Made by a program: the position numbers and the translations under genes. From Castellaniella sp034674885 (lineage in GTDB: Bacteria > Pseudomonadota > Gammaproteobacteria > Burkholderiales > Burkholderiaceae_B): a stretch of 64,000 nucleotides of DNA. Every line of letters begins with the position of its first letter. The first letter of the stretch is position 1. This document shows positions 55,697 to 64,000 of the stretch, piece by piece. The notes below the pieces were generated by a model. That model had not been told where the DNA came from. It did not search any database and saw only the letters and a program-made list of their open reading frames with translations. The stretch covers positions 62,001 to 126,000 of the forward strand of contig NZ_JAUCDS010000002.1 of NCBI RefSeq assembly GCF_034674885.1, read 5' to 3'.

Positions 55697-56176
55697 ATGA
55701 CACAACGTATCAACTACCAGCAGCAATCCCCCGAACTGTTCAAGAAACTGGTTGAACTCGGCATGTTGCTGAAAAAGGCTTCGATCGAGGAATCCATTCT
55801 CGATCTCGTCGATATCCGGGCCTCGCAGCTGAATGGCTGCGCGTTCTGCCTGGACATGCATGTGAAGGAAGCCACTCTGCACGGTGAGCGCGCCTTGCGC
55901 CTGCACCATGTCGCCGCATGGCGTGAATCCGACCTGTTTTCGCCGCGCGAGCGCGCTGCGCTGGCGTGGACCGAAGCCCTGACCCGGATTTCACCGCTGG
56001 GCGTGAGCGACGAAATCTATGAGCGGGTGCGCACCCAGTATTCGGAAAAGGAACTGTCCGACCTGACCTTCCATGTGATGTCGATCAACGCATGGAACCG
56101 CGTCAATATCGGTTTTCGTGTTCCGCCCGGTATCTACGACAAGGCCTTCGGCGTGGATAAGTCCGGCCTGGCCTGA
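55697..56176 (+). CDS. AhpD-like carboxymuconolactone decarboxylase-family protein
   Basis: 159 residues. LVDIRASQLNGCAFCLDMHVKEA contains the CxxC...H motif (GCAFCLDMH) of AhpD-type alkylhydroperoxidases. AFSPRERAALAWTEALTRI and DLTFHVMSINAWNRVNI follow the family. It likely reduces peroxides with the two cysteines. AGGAG lies eight bases upstream; 42 bases after the SDR gene. Confidence 0.93.
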   Translation: MTQRINYQQQSPELFKKLVELGMLLKKASIEESILDLVDIRASQLNGCAFCLDMHVKEATLHGERALRLHHVAAWRESDLFSPRERAALAWTEALTRISPLGVSDEIYERVRTQYSEKELSDLTFHVMSINAWNRVNIGFRVPPGIYDKAFGVDKSGLA

Positions 56177-56199
56177 TTTCAATCAGAAGGAGCCCCTTC

Positions 56200-56601
56200 A
56201 TGCGAGTTCCCAAAATTCTGGCAGCGACGCTGCTGTTGGCCGGTGGCGTCGCCCAGGCCCATGGGTCGCCGGAGGCCCAGGTGACGCAGGTGCTGAGCAA
56301 GGCACTCGCCGATTATCCCGGCAAGGAAGTCACGGTCATTACGGTCGATTATCCACCGGGCAGTGTCGATCCCGTTCATCGCCACGATGCCCATGCTTTC
56401 GTCTATGTGCTGGAGGGTTCCATAGTCATGGGCCTGGAGGGTGGACAGAAAGTCACGCTGAATCCTGGCGATACCTTCTACGAGGGGCCGAACGATATCC
56501 ATACGGTCGGCAGAAACGCGAGCAATACGAAGCCTGCGAAATTCCTGGTCATGCTCGTGAAGAAACAAGGCGCGCCGATCCTGATTCCGACGGAGCAATA
56601 G
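56200..56601 (+). CDS. secreted cupin-domain protein
   Basis: 133 residues with a signal peptide (RVPKILAATLLLAGGVAQAHG). The cupin motif is PPGSVDPVHRHDAHAFVYVLEGSIVMGLEGGQKVTLNPGDTFYEGPNDIHTVGRN with HxH and two more metal ligands. Periplasmic metal-binding barrel; substrate unknown. 23 bases after the AhpD-like gene in the same operon. Confidence 0.9.
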   Translation: MRVPKILAATLLLAGGVAQAHGSPEAQVTQVLSKALADYPGKEVTVITVDYPPGSVDPVHRHDAHAFVYVLEGSIVMGLEGGQKVTLNPGDTFYEGPNDIHTVGRNASNTKPAKFLVMLVKKQGAPILIPTEQ

Positions 56602-56665
56602 CTAGGAAGCAACGAAATGCCGCTCTGAGCGGTTTGCATCAACCTGATTGAAAGGACTATAGAAA

Positions 56666-57598
56666 ATGAACACGACAATCCGCAATGTCCAGCCGGTGAC
56701 TGAAAACCTTGGCAAAGAAGGTTCCGGCGAATTCGTACCTTCCCGCTACGCAGTACGCATCGGCGAGGTCGATGTCGCACTGATCAGCGATGGCATTTTG
56801 CCGCTGCCGACTTCCACCATGTCCACCAATGTGAGCGAGGCCGACCGCAATGAATGGTTCGATGGCAGGTTCCTGCAACGCGATATGTTTGATTGGGCGC
56901 TGAATATCGCGCTCGTGCGCAGCGGCGAACGATTGATTCTGATCGACTCTGGCGTGGGCGACGGTTTCGAGTACTTCTCGCGTGCAGGTCAGTCGGTAAT
57001 GCGGCTGGAAACTGCGGGCATCGACCTGGCCGCGATCACGGATATCGTGATTACGCATATGCACATGGACCACGTCGGCGGGCTGAACGTCGAAGGGATC
57101 AAGGCGAAGCTGCGGCCCGACGTGCGTATCCATGTGTCGTCTGCCGAAGTGACGTTCTGGCAGAATCCGGATTTCAGCAAGACGGTAATGCCCGAGGCGG
57201 TTCCTCCCGCGCTCCGCAAGGCAGCGGCAAGATTCGTGGAACTCTACAGCGATAACATCGTGCAGTTCGATCAGACTGTGAATGTCGCACCGGGAGTGTC
57301 GGCGCGTGTGACGGGAGGACACACGCCGGGGCACTGTGTCGTGGACGTGGCATCGAACGGCGAGAAGCTGACCTTCGTCGGCGACGCGATTTTCGAAGTC
57401 GGTTTCGAGAATCCCGAGTGGCAGAATGGCTTCGAGCACGAGCCGGAAGTAGCTGCGGCCGTACGTATCGGATTGCTGAATGACGCGGCCGAAACCGGTG
57501 CCCTGCTGGCTGCGACGCATGTGGCGTTTCCATCCATCGGGCACATTGCGAAGGCGGGCAAGAGCTTCCGTTTCGTCCCGGTGCAGTGGGATTACTAA
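56666..57598 (+). CDS. MBL-fold metallohydrolase
   Basis: 310 residues. The metal-binding motif ITHMHMDHVGGL (HxHxDH) near residue 130, GGHTPGHCVVDVASNGEKLTFVGDAIF and a final His near 290 (ATHVAFPSIGHI) give the full metallo-beta-lactamase set; it resembles lactonase-type members. No signal peptide apparent. Last gene of the SDR/AhpD/cupin operon; together these suggest detoxification of a reactive small molecule. Confidence 0.9.
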   Translation: MNTTIRNVQPVTENLGKEGSGEFVPSRYAVRIGEVDVALISDGILPLPTSTMSTNVSEADRNEWFDGRFLQRDMFDWALNIALVRSGERLILIDSGVGDGFEYFSRAGQSVMRLETAGIDLAAITDIVITHMHMDHVGGLNVEGIKAKLRPDVRIHVSSAEVTFWQNPDFSKTVMPEAVPPALRKAAARFVELYSDNIVQFDQTVNVAPGVSARVTGGHTPGHCVVDVASNGEKLTFVGDAIFEVGFENPEWQNGFEHEPEVAAAVRIGLLNDAAETGALLAATHVAFPSIGHIAKAGKSFRFVPVQWDY

Positions 57599-57632
57599 GG
57601 ACGCCTGTGGTGGGTTTCGTGCCCGCCCCAGG

Positions 57633-58028
57633 CTACTGTGCAAGCACAGAAATCTCGATCAGATTGAAATCCGGGTCGCGGACGTACACCGACATGATCT
57701 TTCCGGTGGCACCCGTGCGCTGTACCGGCCCTTCCACGATCGGCCAACCGTGGTTGGCCAACTGGGCGATCACCTGATCCAGCGGGATATCGGCAATGAA
57801 GCACAGGTCTAGTGCGCCGGGTACCGGCAGGTGTGCCTTGGGCTCGAATTCGGCGCCCTGGACGTGCAGGTTGATCTTCTGATTGCCGAATTTCAGCGCC
57901 CGCCGCTGCACGGGTGGCGTGCCGCCCACGAAACGTTCCAGTTGCATGCCCAGGACGCGGGTGTAGAAGTCGATGCAGGCGTCGGGCCGCGCTGTTGTCA
58001 GAACGAGATGGTCAAGATGATCAATCAT
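57633..58028 (-). CDS. VOC-family (glyoxalase-like) protein
   Basis: 131 residues from the ATG at 58028 with AGGAG upstream. IDHLDHLVLTTARPDACIDFYTRVLGMQLERFVGG, KFGNQKINLHVQGAEFEPKA, DLCFIADIPLDQVIAQL and DPDFNLIEISVL are the paired beta-alpha-beta-beta-beta modules of the vicinal oxygen chelate family, with His, His and Glu as metal ligands. Substrate unknown; the annotated type resembles virulence-related YfaE/bleomycin-resistance-like proteins. Confidence 0.9.
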   Translation of the reverse strand: MIDHLDHLVLTTARPDACIDFYTRVLGMQLERFVGGTPPVQRRALKFGNQKINLHVQGAEFEPKAHLPVPGALDLCFIADIPLDQVIAQLANHGWPIVEGPVQRTGATGKIMSVYVRDPDFNLIEISVLAQ

Positions 58029-58111
58029 GGGTGGGTCTCTCCTGGAAGTATTCGCGATCATGTATCCCTGGTGCGGTAGCCATCAAGTGCCGGCTGGATG
58101 GATGCGCATCA

Positions 58112-58837
58112 CTACAGCCAGGGGGCCAGGGCCTGGTCGGCCACTTCGGCCCAGCCCTGGTTGGCGGTGGGATTGGCCGGGCTGGGATGCAGCAGGTATG
58201 CCGTGGGTACGGTATCGCCCACGATGGCCTGTGCGCGGCCGTGGGCGAAGCGCCCGATGCCCACCACGGCGCGCGGTTGGACCGCGTGGATGACGGCGTC
58301 CAGCGCCGCGTCGCAGATGCCGAACAGCGGTTCGCGTTCGGCCTTGTGCAATTGTTCGGGGACGAGGTTGCGGTTGTTGCGCAGGAACAGCAAGGGGCAG
58401 TAGTTCCAGACAAAGATTTCCTGGAAGAAGCGGTCCGGGCTGTGAAACCGTGTTCGTGCCCAGCCCCAGAATCGATCCCCGCTGCCTTCGCTGCGATGGC
58501 AGGCGAAACCGGCGATGGGATATTTGTCGTGCTGGTCCGGCAGGGGACCGCCCAGAGGCTTTTCGATCCCCAGCCAATCGCGCGCCATGGTGACGTGACC
58601 GAAGGGGACTCCAGTCTGGGTCATGCCCCAGGGGCCGGGGTTCATGCCGACCAGCAGGATCCGGCCAGTCCGGCTGCCGTAGCGCTGCAAGTATTCCCGG
58701 TGCGCCGCCCACATGTAGATCAGCGGGTTGTAGACATGACTGGCGCTGGGGAAAGCCAGCACCTGCAGGCTGCCCGCGAGCACGCGTGCGATGGCTGTGC
58801 TTGGGTTGTCCAGGTCGAGGTCGGGTTTTGCTGTCAT
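58112..58837 (-). CDS. SMUG1-like uracil-DNA glycosylase
   Basis: 241 residues from the ATG at 58837, with AAGG upstream. LLVGMNPGPWGMTQTGVPFG is almost the SMUG1 motif 1 (GMNPGPFGMAQTGVPFG), and LLHPSPANP is motif 2 with the catalytic-site His. GFACHRSEGSGDRFWGW is also SMUG1-like. It removes uracil and oxidised pyrimidines from DNA. The longer reading to 58999 adds a low-quality Ser/Cys-rich stretch without RBS. Confidence 0.93.
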   Translation of the reverse strand: MTAKPDLDLDNPSTAIARVLAGSLQVLAFPSASHVYNPLIYMWAAHREYLQRYGSRTGRILLVGMNPGPWGMTQTGVPFGHVTMARDWLGIEKPLGGPLPDQHDKYPIAGFACHRSEGSGDRFWGWARTRFHSPDRFFQEIFVWNYCPLLFLRNNRNLVPEQLHKAEREPLFGICDAALDAVIHAVQPRAVVGIGRFAHGRAQAIVGDTVPTAYLLHPSPANPTANQGWAEVADQALAPWL

Positions 58838-58907
58838 GAGATGTGCCTTGAATTGTATGGCCCCTGCCACCTTGCCCGACCGAGCGGTTAATGCGCGGCA
58901 TGGGGCG

Positions 58908-59704
58908 TCAGATGATTTTTTGGAGCAGCTTGAGCGCTTCGCTGTCGCGTGCACAATGCGTGCGATTTCGCTCCCAGTAGTCAAATGCTTCCTCAGCACC
59001 CCCTATGCTCATGTAGCCGGGATGTTCCGAAGCTGGTCGCGCGTGGCGCGTTTTGAGTAGTTCCATTGCGACTCTGCGGTTGGTGCTGACGGCCCGCTCA
59101 AACCCGATCTTGGCGTTTTCCATTTCACCAAGATGCAGCAGTGCGATAGGCCCCGAGTAGGCAATGTCCGGTCCGATGTCCTCTGGATAGCTGCGGGACA
59201 GTATTGCCGCCTTGGTCCAGTCTCCCATGTCGAGGAGAGTTTGCATGAGGACATACCGAGCCCCCAGGTTGTCATTGGGGTTCACCGACACCAGGCGCGT
59301 AAAGACTTCGCGGCCTTGGCGGCGCCTTGATGCGCCTGAAGGTGGAGCCCGAGCGCGTAATAGGCGCGCAAGAACGGACGATTGTCCAGATGACCCCAAA
59401 GCATTTGTCCTGTGTGCCAGGAAAACTCGGCCGGGATACCTTCCAGGCCTATTCGGACGGCCTCGCGCACACTCAGATAGGCTTCAAGTTCGAGGCCCTG
59501 TGAAGCAAAGAGCATGGCGAGATGATGAAGCGCGTCGATGTGATTCGGGACGACAAGCAGCAGCGATTTGAACAGAGCTTCTGTTTGTTCCTCATTCCCA
59601 TCGTCCCAGCATGTCAGCGCCTCTTCAAACAGCGTTTCAGTCCCTTCTGGATAATCATTGTCGAAAGCCCATGAGTTGGCTGATTCTTCTTGCAGAAGAG
59701 GCAT
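58908..59704 (-). pseudogene. frameshifted TPR-repeat protein (ST7-like)
   Basis: Two adjacent frames on the minus strand form one protein. The first (59704-59282) ends with FLRAYYALGLHLQAHQGAAKAAKSLRAWCR; the second, in another frame, contains GREVFTRLVSVNPNDNLGARYVLMQTLLDMGDW and runs to 58908. The family reads AYYALGLHL...GR..EAREVF.RLL.VNPNDN.G.RYLL, so the break falls near 59310-59325, within GGCCGCG. One missing C there would restore the frame. Either a recent mutation or a sequencing error. Fifteen to twenty percent of the protein would be lost if real. Confidence 0.75.
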
Positions 59705-59976
59705 AAGGTAAGGAACGTCATGTATGCTGGGGGTTCAGTATGGCTGATGGGCCGGACCTCGGCAACTCTGACACTGAACATGCCCACCTATTGCGCAGGG
59801 TCGGGCCCGTGTCGGCAAGCGAAGCGGCACTTGCAGGCATGTCGCAAACAGCATGACGGCCATGGTGCGCGCCGTATTGCGGGAATTGGTCGCCCAGGAG
59901 GGCCGGCTGAACTGCCGCATCCTGTTGCGGTGGTGCCGATCGATGCAGTTGACCGGGGCATCGTGCAGCAAGTCCG

Positions 59977-61218
59977 TCAGGGCGCCAGTTCGGGCGTGCG
60001 CACGTGCTCCTGGCGGATCCCGTAGCCGAACAGCCGGGCGGGGCGGTTACGCACCACGCGGAATGACAGGAGCAGCCGCAGCAGCCATGGGATGCGCGGC
60101 GGCCTGCCGTCCGCCTCCAGCGCCCGGCTGATGACGCGGTTCTGGATGGCCAGCTGTACCCGCTGTACCACTCGCACCGGCAGTTCGCGCCGTCGCTGGA
60201 TCGCCGCAAGCTGCGCCTCGTCGATGCGGCTTCCATCGCGCAGCAGCGGTGTCGCCAGCGCGTTGGCGGCGGCCACGGCGTCCTGGATCGCCAGGTTGAT
60301 GCCGACGCCGCCGATCGGCGACATGGCGTGTGCGGCATCCCCGATCAGCAGCAGCCCAGGCGTGTGCCAGCGGTCCAGGCGATCGACTTGCACCGCCAGC
60401 GTGCTGATCGCATCCCAGTTTTTTATGCTGTCCCTCCGGTCGGACAGAAAGGGAGCCAGCCGCACGATCGCGTCGCGCAGGCGGTCGATCGGCTGGGCAC
60501 GCAGGTCGGCATCGCTGCCCTTAGGCACCACGAATGCCGTCTGCCAATACGCGTTGCGATTGAGCAGGACCATCAAGTGGCCATCGTTCGCGATGCCGAA
60601 CGTGTCTTGCGGATCGTGTGCCGAGCGCGGCATCCGGAACCACAGCACATCCATCGGCGCCCCGTAGTCCGCGCCTTTCAAGCCGGCCGCCTCGCGTATC
60701 ATGGAATGCCGTCCGTCGCAGGCCACCACCAGGTCGGCGCGCAATTCATAGGCCCCTTTGGGCGATTCGACACGGACGCCGGACACGTGCCCGTCGTCCC
60801 TCATCAGGCCGGTGGCGGTATGCCGCATGCGCAGGTCGAAGGTCGGGTAGCGCTTGCCTGCATTCGCCAGGAGATTGAGGAAATCCCATTGCGGCACCAA
60901 CGCCAGGTAGTCGAACGGTCGCAGTCCACGGAAATCCACCACAGATTGCTTGCGCCCGGCGATCAGGCCGCTGAGCAGGCTTTCGCGCCGTTGGGGCAAC
61001 TGGTTGAATTTTTGCAGCAGGCCGAGTTCTTGGAGGATCTGCAGGGTCGAGGGATGCACGGTGTCACCGCGGAAGTCGCGTAGGAAATCACCGTGCTTTT
61101 CCAGAATGGTGACCGTCACGCCCGCCCGCGCCAGCAACAGCCCCAGCATCATGCCGGCGGGACCACCGCCGACGACGCAGCAGCGCGTGGAATGAAGGAG
61201 GGCCGGATCGATTGGCAT
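59977..61218 (-). CDS. FAD-dependent monooxygenase (UbiH/PHBH type)
   Basis: 413 residues from the ATG at 61218. CCVVGGGPAGMMLGLLLARAGVTVTILEKH is the FAD-binding start, DLVVACDGRHSMIREAAG the DG motif, and LLIGDAAHAMSPIGGVGINLAIQDAVAAAN the GD motif, the group A flavoprotein hydroxylase set. It hydroxylates an aromatic or quinone substrate with NAD(P)H and oxygen. The frame to 61359 adds a hydrophobic stretch without an RBS. About 270 bases separate it from the TPR pseudogene. Confidence 0.92.
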   Translation of the reverse strand: MPIDPALLHSTRCCVVGGGPAGMMLGLLLARAGVTVTILEKHGDFLRDFRGDTVHPSTLQILQELGLLQKFNQLPQRRESLLSGLIAGRKQSVVDFRGLRPFDYLALVPQWDFLNLLANAGKRYPTFDLRMRHTATGLMRDDGHVSGVRVESPKGAYELRADLVVACDGRHSMIREAAGLKGADYGAPMDVLWFRMPRSAHDPQDTFGIANDGHLMVLLNRNAYWQTAFVVPKGSDADLRAQPIDRLRDAIVRLAPFLSDRRDSIKNWDAISTLAVQVDRLDRWHTPGLLLIGDAAHAMSPIGGVGINLAIQDAVAAANALATPLLRDGSRIDEAQLAAIQRRRELPVRVVQRVQLAIQNRVISRALEADGRPPRIPWLLRLLLSFRVVRNRPARLFGYGIRQEHVRTPELAP

Positions 61219-61469
61219 GATCGTGTGCTCGAGAATAGTCGCCCGCAAGCTGTGGTCAATAGTAGCGCTGATCACGCGGAGAACCGAAATCGTGTCTGAA
61301 GAGACAGGAAACATGCCGGAAAAAATAAATTGACAGAAAAAAGACGCTGCCAATAACATGAAAACGCCTGCCGACTGTTAATTCCGATTCAAAATGTTGG
61401 AAAAAATCATGGAGGTCGAGCGATACCCGAACCCCGGTGCTTGGCCTCACTCTTACCCAGGAGCGGAAC

Positions 61470-61892
61470 ATGAAGCCAAGTGCGGGAGTCATATGTGCGA
61501 TGGCGCTGGTGACGCAGACTGCCGTTGGAGCAACGGCGCCGGGCGTGACGATAAACGATAAGCCCACCATGGCCGAGACCCAGGCTCTCAAACAAGCAAT
61601 GGGCGCGGACTATAGCGACCTGCAGCCCTTCGATGTGGGGCATGCCGATCTCGATGACGATCATCGCCCCGATCTGCTGGCGCGTTCCGATAGCACGGGG
61701 GGATGCGGTTCAGCGGGCTGCCAGACTTACGCGGTACTTGCGACATCCACAGGGTACGCTCGCAAGTCGATCCGCCTTGCCACCGCCGGCGGGAAGGTCT
61801 TCGTATTGCCATCCAAGCACCATGGAATGCATGACTTGCGGTTCGAAAGCGGTACCTACACCTTCAAGTGGAATGGCAAGGAATATCAATAA
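61470..61892 (+). CDS. secreted protein with FG-GAP-like metal-binding loop
   Basis: 140 residues from the ATG at 61470, six bases after GGAG. A signal peptide (MKPSAGVICAMALVTQTAVG) then a small beta domain. The segment FDVGHADLDDDHRPDLLARSD is an FG-GAP/EF-hand-like loop (D-x-D-D-D-x-x-x-D). A CGSAGCQTYAVLA pair of cysteines may form a disulphide. Function unknown; likely periplasmic. Confidence 0.72.
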   Translation: MKPSAGVICAMALVTQTAVGATAPGVTINDKPTMAETQALKQAMGADYSDLQPFDVGHADLDDDHRPDLLARSDSTGGCGSAGCQTYAVLATSTGYARKSIRLATAGGKVFVLPSKHHGMHDLRFESGTYTFKWNGKEYQ

Positions 61893-62035
61893 AGTCGAGC
61901 GGGCGGCCAGGGGTGAAAGAGAGCCGCCGCTCCGGCATCAAAGTCCCATCAACCGATCTAGATGAAGTGCAGAAGGCGGCCTGGATTAGGCTGTAATCCG
62001 TGTGATGCACGAAGCTTGACATGGGTTCGAACGCA

Positions 62036-62067
62036 AAAAGGCCCAAACCGAAGTTTGGGCCTTTTTT
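62036..62067 (-). terminator. terminator after tRNA-Gly
   Basis: AAAAAGGCCCAAAC and GTTTGGGCCTTTTTT form a long stem around a CGAA/TTCG loop, with T runs on both strands, so it ends transcription in both directions. It lies six bases from the tRNA 3' end. Confidence 0.85.
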
Positions 62068-62072
62068 GAATC

Positions 62073-62148
62073 TGGAGCGGGAAACGAGTCTCGAACTCGC
62101 GACCTCAACCTTGGCAAGGTTGCGCTCTACCAACTGAGCTATTCCCGC
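62073..62148 (-). tRNA. tRNA-Gly (GCC)
   Basis: Minus strand: GCGGGAA pairs with TTCCCGC, D arm AGCTCAGTTGGTAGAGC, anticodon loop TTGCCAA with GCC, T arm with GTTCGAGAC, encoded CCA. Length 76 with CCA. A bidirectional terminator follows it. Confidence 0.95.
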
Positions 62149-62442
62149 GCGTTTAGCTGATCAGCTAAGCCATGCATTGTATGTCGTAATTTTTTGTCTG
62201 TCAAATCGCAGGGCGACTTTTCCAGGCGGGCGAAGCATCCTTTTCAGGCGCCGCGCCGATACGAAATCAAGCAGGAGTCGAACTATAAGGCACGAATTGC
62301 GGGCGTGTCAACTCATCGGAGACAGCCTGTGCGGGCCGGTCACGAAGGGGGATGGAGCCGGGCGGCGCGCCGTCGCCCGGGCATGCGCTGTATGCTTACG
62401 CCTTTGTCCCAGTCTGCGCCCGGCCGGCGCGCATCCATTGCC

Positions 62443-63450
62443 ATGTCCGTCGCCTTCACCGATCAATCCCTGCAGCGTTGCAACACGCTGGGCCTGCCTG
62501 CACGGGCCCAGGTGGCAATGCTGGATGACGAGGCCGACATTCCGGGGCTGGCCAGTCTGCAAGATGCCCCGGTCTTCATCCTGGGGGGCGGCAGCAACGT
62601 CGTCATGCAGCCGCAGCCCCGGCATCGTGTGCTGCGGGTCGCCTTGCAGGGCATCCGAGTGTGGCAGGAGACCGCCGATCATTGGATCATCGAGGCTGCG
62701 GCGGGTGAGTCCTGGCACGGTTTTGTCACCCACTGTCTGGACCAGGGTTGGGCGGGCCTGGAAAATCTGGCGCTGATCCCGGGGACGGTGGGGGCCGCGC
62801 CGGTGCAGAACATCGGCGCCTACGGGCTGGAGCTGGACCAGCGCCTGCATTCCGTCGTCGCCTGGGATCTGAGGCAAGGCCGTGAGCGCACGCTGCCGCC
62901 TGCGGACTGTGGCTTCGCCTATCGCGACAGCATGTTCAAGCGTGATGGGGCGGGGCGGTGGTTGATCGTGCGGGTGCGCTTTGCGCTGCCCAAGGCCTGG
63001 ACGCCTCGCCTGGATTATCCCGATCTTCGGGACCATGCGTCACTGCAAGGTGGCACCCTGACGCCCCGTCAGGTCTACGAGGCCGTTTGCGACATCCGTC
63101 GTCGCAAGCTGCCCGATCCGGCGGTGCTGGGCAATGCCGGCAGCTTCTTCAAGAATCCGGTGATCGATGCCGCCCAGGCAGATGCGTTGAGGCAACGGTT
63201 TCCAGATCTGCGCACGTATTCCCAGACAGATGGCCGGGTGAAGCTTGCGGCGGGCTGGTTGATCGAGCAGGCGGGCTGGAAAGGCCGCCGCCTGGGGCCG
63301 GTGGGCATGCATGAACGCCAGGCGTTGGTGCTGGTCAATCACGGGGGCGCACAGGCGGCGGACGTGCAGGCCTTGGCGCAGGCGGTGCGCCAGGCGGTGC
63401 GTGACCGGTTCGGGGTCGATCTGGAACAGGAACCCGTCGTGCTCGACTGA
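62443..63450 (+). CDS. murB: UDP-N-acetylenolpyruvoylglucosamine reductase MurB
   Basis: 335 residues from the ATG at 62443 (earlier ATGs at 62383 or 62392 are possible; none has a clear RBS). ILGGGSNVV for FAD, GLENLALIPGTVGAAPVQNIGAYG, YRDSMFK, NAGSFFKNP (catalytic Ser) and GWLIEQAGWKG are the MurB signature. It reduces enolpyruvyl-UDP-GlcNAc to UDP-MurNAc in peptidoglycan synthesis. Length is close to E. coli MurB. Confidence 0.95.
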   Translation: MSVAFTDQSLQRCNTLGLPARAQVAMLDDEADIPGLASLQDAPVFILGGGSNVVMQPQPRHRVLRVALQGIRVWQETADHWIIEAAAGESWHGFVTHCLDQGWAGLENLALIPGTVGAAPVQNIGAYGLELDQRLHSVVAWDLRQGRERTLPPADCGFAYRDSMFKRDGAGRWLIVRVRFALPKAWTPRLDYPDLRDHASLQGGTLTPRQVYEAVCDIRRRKLPDPAVLGNAGSFFKNPVIDAAQADALRQRFPDLRTYSQTDGRVKLAAGWLIEQAGWKGRRLGPVGMHERQALVLVNHGGAQAADVQALAQAVRQAVRDRFGVDLEQEPVVLD

Positions 63451-63548
63451 GGCTTACCTGTCCATTCGCTGTACGGATTCGGCCCGGCGCCATCTTGGAT
63501 CCGGGCCGAAGCATATTTCGCGTGAGCGCAGCCCTGCGGCCATTATGT

Positions 63549-64000
63549 CTAGCTGGCCAGCACGTCCTGCATGTCGAACAGGCCGAATTCCTTGCGTGAC
63601 AGATAGCGTGCCGCTCGCAGGCTGCCCTGTGCGTAGGTGGCGCGGCTGCTGGACCGGTGGGTGATCTCGATGCGTTCGCCCGTACCGCAGAAATACACGG
63701 TGTGGTCGCCGACGATGTCGCCGCCGCGCACGACGGAAAAGCCGATGTGGCCGGTTTCGCGGGCGCCGGTATGGCCGTGGCGGGCCCAGTCGGCGACGTC
63801 ATCCAGTTGCACGCCCCAGGCGTGGGCGACGGCTTCGCCCATGGCCAGGGCGGTGCCGGACGGCGCGTCGACCTTGTGGCGGTGGTGGGCCTCGAAGACT
63901 TCCACGTCGTAGCCGCTGTTCAGCAGCCGGGCGGCCATGTCCAGCAGTTTCAGTGTGGCATTGACCCCGATGCTCATGTTGGGGGCGAAGACAATGGCGG
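63549..64000 (-). CDS. dapB: dihydrodipicolinate reductase DapB (5' end outside the window)
   Basis: The frame is open to the right edge, reading FAPNMSIGVNATLKLL at its N-side. EAHHRHKVDAPSGTALAMGE is the DapB catalytic motif (HH and K of the active site), followed by GFSVVRGGDIVGDHTVYFCGTGERIEITHRSSSRATYAQGSLRAARYL. It reduces (hydroxy)tetrahydrodipicolinate in the lysine and diaminopimelate pathway. About 150 residues are visible; the NAD(P)-binding N-terminus lies beyond 64000. Confidence 0.95.
   Translation of the reverse strand, partial: AIVFAPNMSIGVNATLKLLDMAARLLNSGYDVEVFEAHHRHKVDAPSGTALAMGEAVAHAWGVQLDDVADWARHGHTGARETGHIGFSVVRGGDIVGDHTVYFCGTGERIEITHRSSSRATYAQGSLRAARYLSRKEFGLFDMQDVLAS

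Noticed and set aside
1..64000. CRISPR arrays, insertion sequences, transposases, rRNA genes
   Set aside because: I looked for regularly spaced repeats, terminal inverted repeats with transposase motifs, and rRNA sequence; none was seen. The boxA at 9833 resembles an rRNA leader element but no rRNA follows.

Overview
The window holds most of a temperate, long-tailed (siphovirus-type) prophage, from before base 1 to about 43.8 kb, followed by about 20 kb of bacterial chromosome. High GC, Gram-negative markers (Rz/Rz1 spanins, lipoproteins, MurB, DapB) and gene content suggest a betaproteobacterium of the order Burkholderiales, plausibly Alcaligenaceae. That placement is inference; no rRNA or species marker is present.

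Prophage left arm (1-8.9 kb, minus strand): a chain of small genes, most overlapping by four bases, with RdgC, a Gp157-family protein, a possible ssDNA-binding protein and a P-loop ATPase. Two hairpin-rich stretches of about 1 kb (6539-7516 and 8900-9921) carry no convincing gene. A strong leftward promoter (9922-9950) sits inside two operators, and its leader contains a boxA antitermination sequence.

Immunity region (9.9-13.7 kb): a short HTH repressor without a peptidase domain (13196-13576) faces a Cro-like gene (13664). The same 14-bp palindromic operator recurs as two copies on the left and three on the right. An isolated 61-residue gene (10025-10210) has a LexA-type SOS box and its own terminator, which makes it a candidate SOS-induced antirepressor. 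Two accessory genes lie inside this region: a stand-alone HSDR_N-like nuclease flanked by 13-bp direct repeats, and an AT-rich membrane protein bracketed by terminators. The region also holds two perfect DnaA boxes and a possible structured RNA.

Right early region (13.7-20.4 kb): CII-like regulator, YbcO/DUF1364 and HNH nucleases, O-like and P-like replication proteins with an origin-like repeat cluster inside the O-like gene, VRR-NUC nuclease and a possible late regulator. Late region (20.4-42.0 kb): terminase, portal, head morphogenesis, protease with nested scaffold, decoration protein, capsid, tail genes, tape measure, tip proteins, fibre, holins, M15 endolysin and spanins. A two-gene minus-strand cassette (31204-32259: lipoprotein and Cys-rich protein) interrupts the tail genes. 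Tyrosine integrase, then a putative ART-fold toxin with HTH antitoxin, lead to tRNA-Cys, the likely attachment locus.

Chromosome (43.9-64 kb): ferric-reductase-like oxidoreductase, metallophosphoesterase, TSUP exporter, small lipoprotein, YhhQ-type queuosine precursor transporter behind a candidate preQ1-I riboswitch, PhzF-like protein, a copper cluster (DUF2946, YcnI, CopC-CopD), a winged-helix/TPR regulator divergent from an SDR/AhpD-like/cupin/MBL operon, VOC protein, SMUG1-like uracil-DNA glycosylase, a TPR gene broken by a frameshift, FAD monooxygenase, secreted protein, tRNA-Gly, murB and partial dapB.
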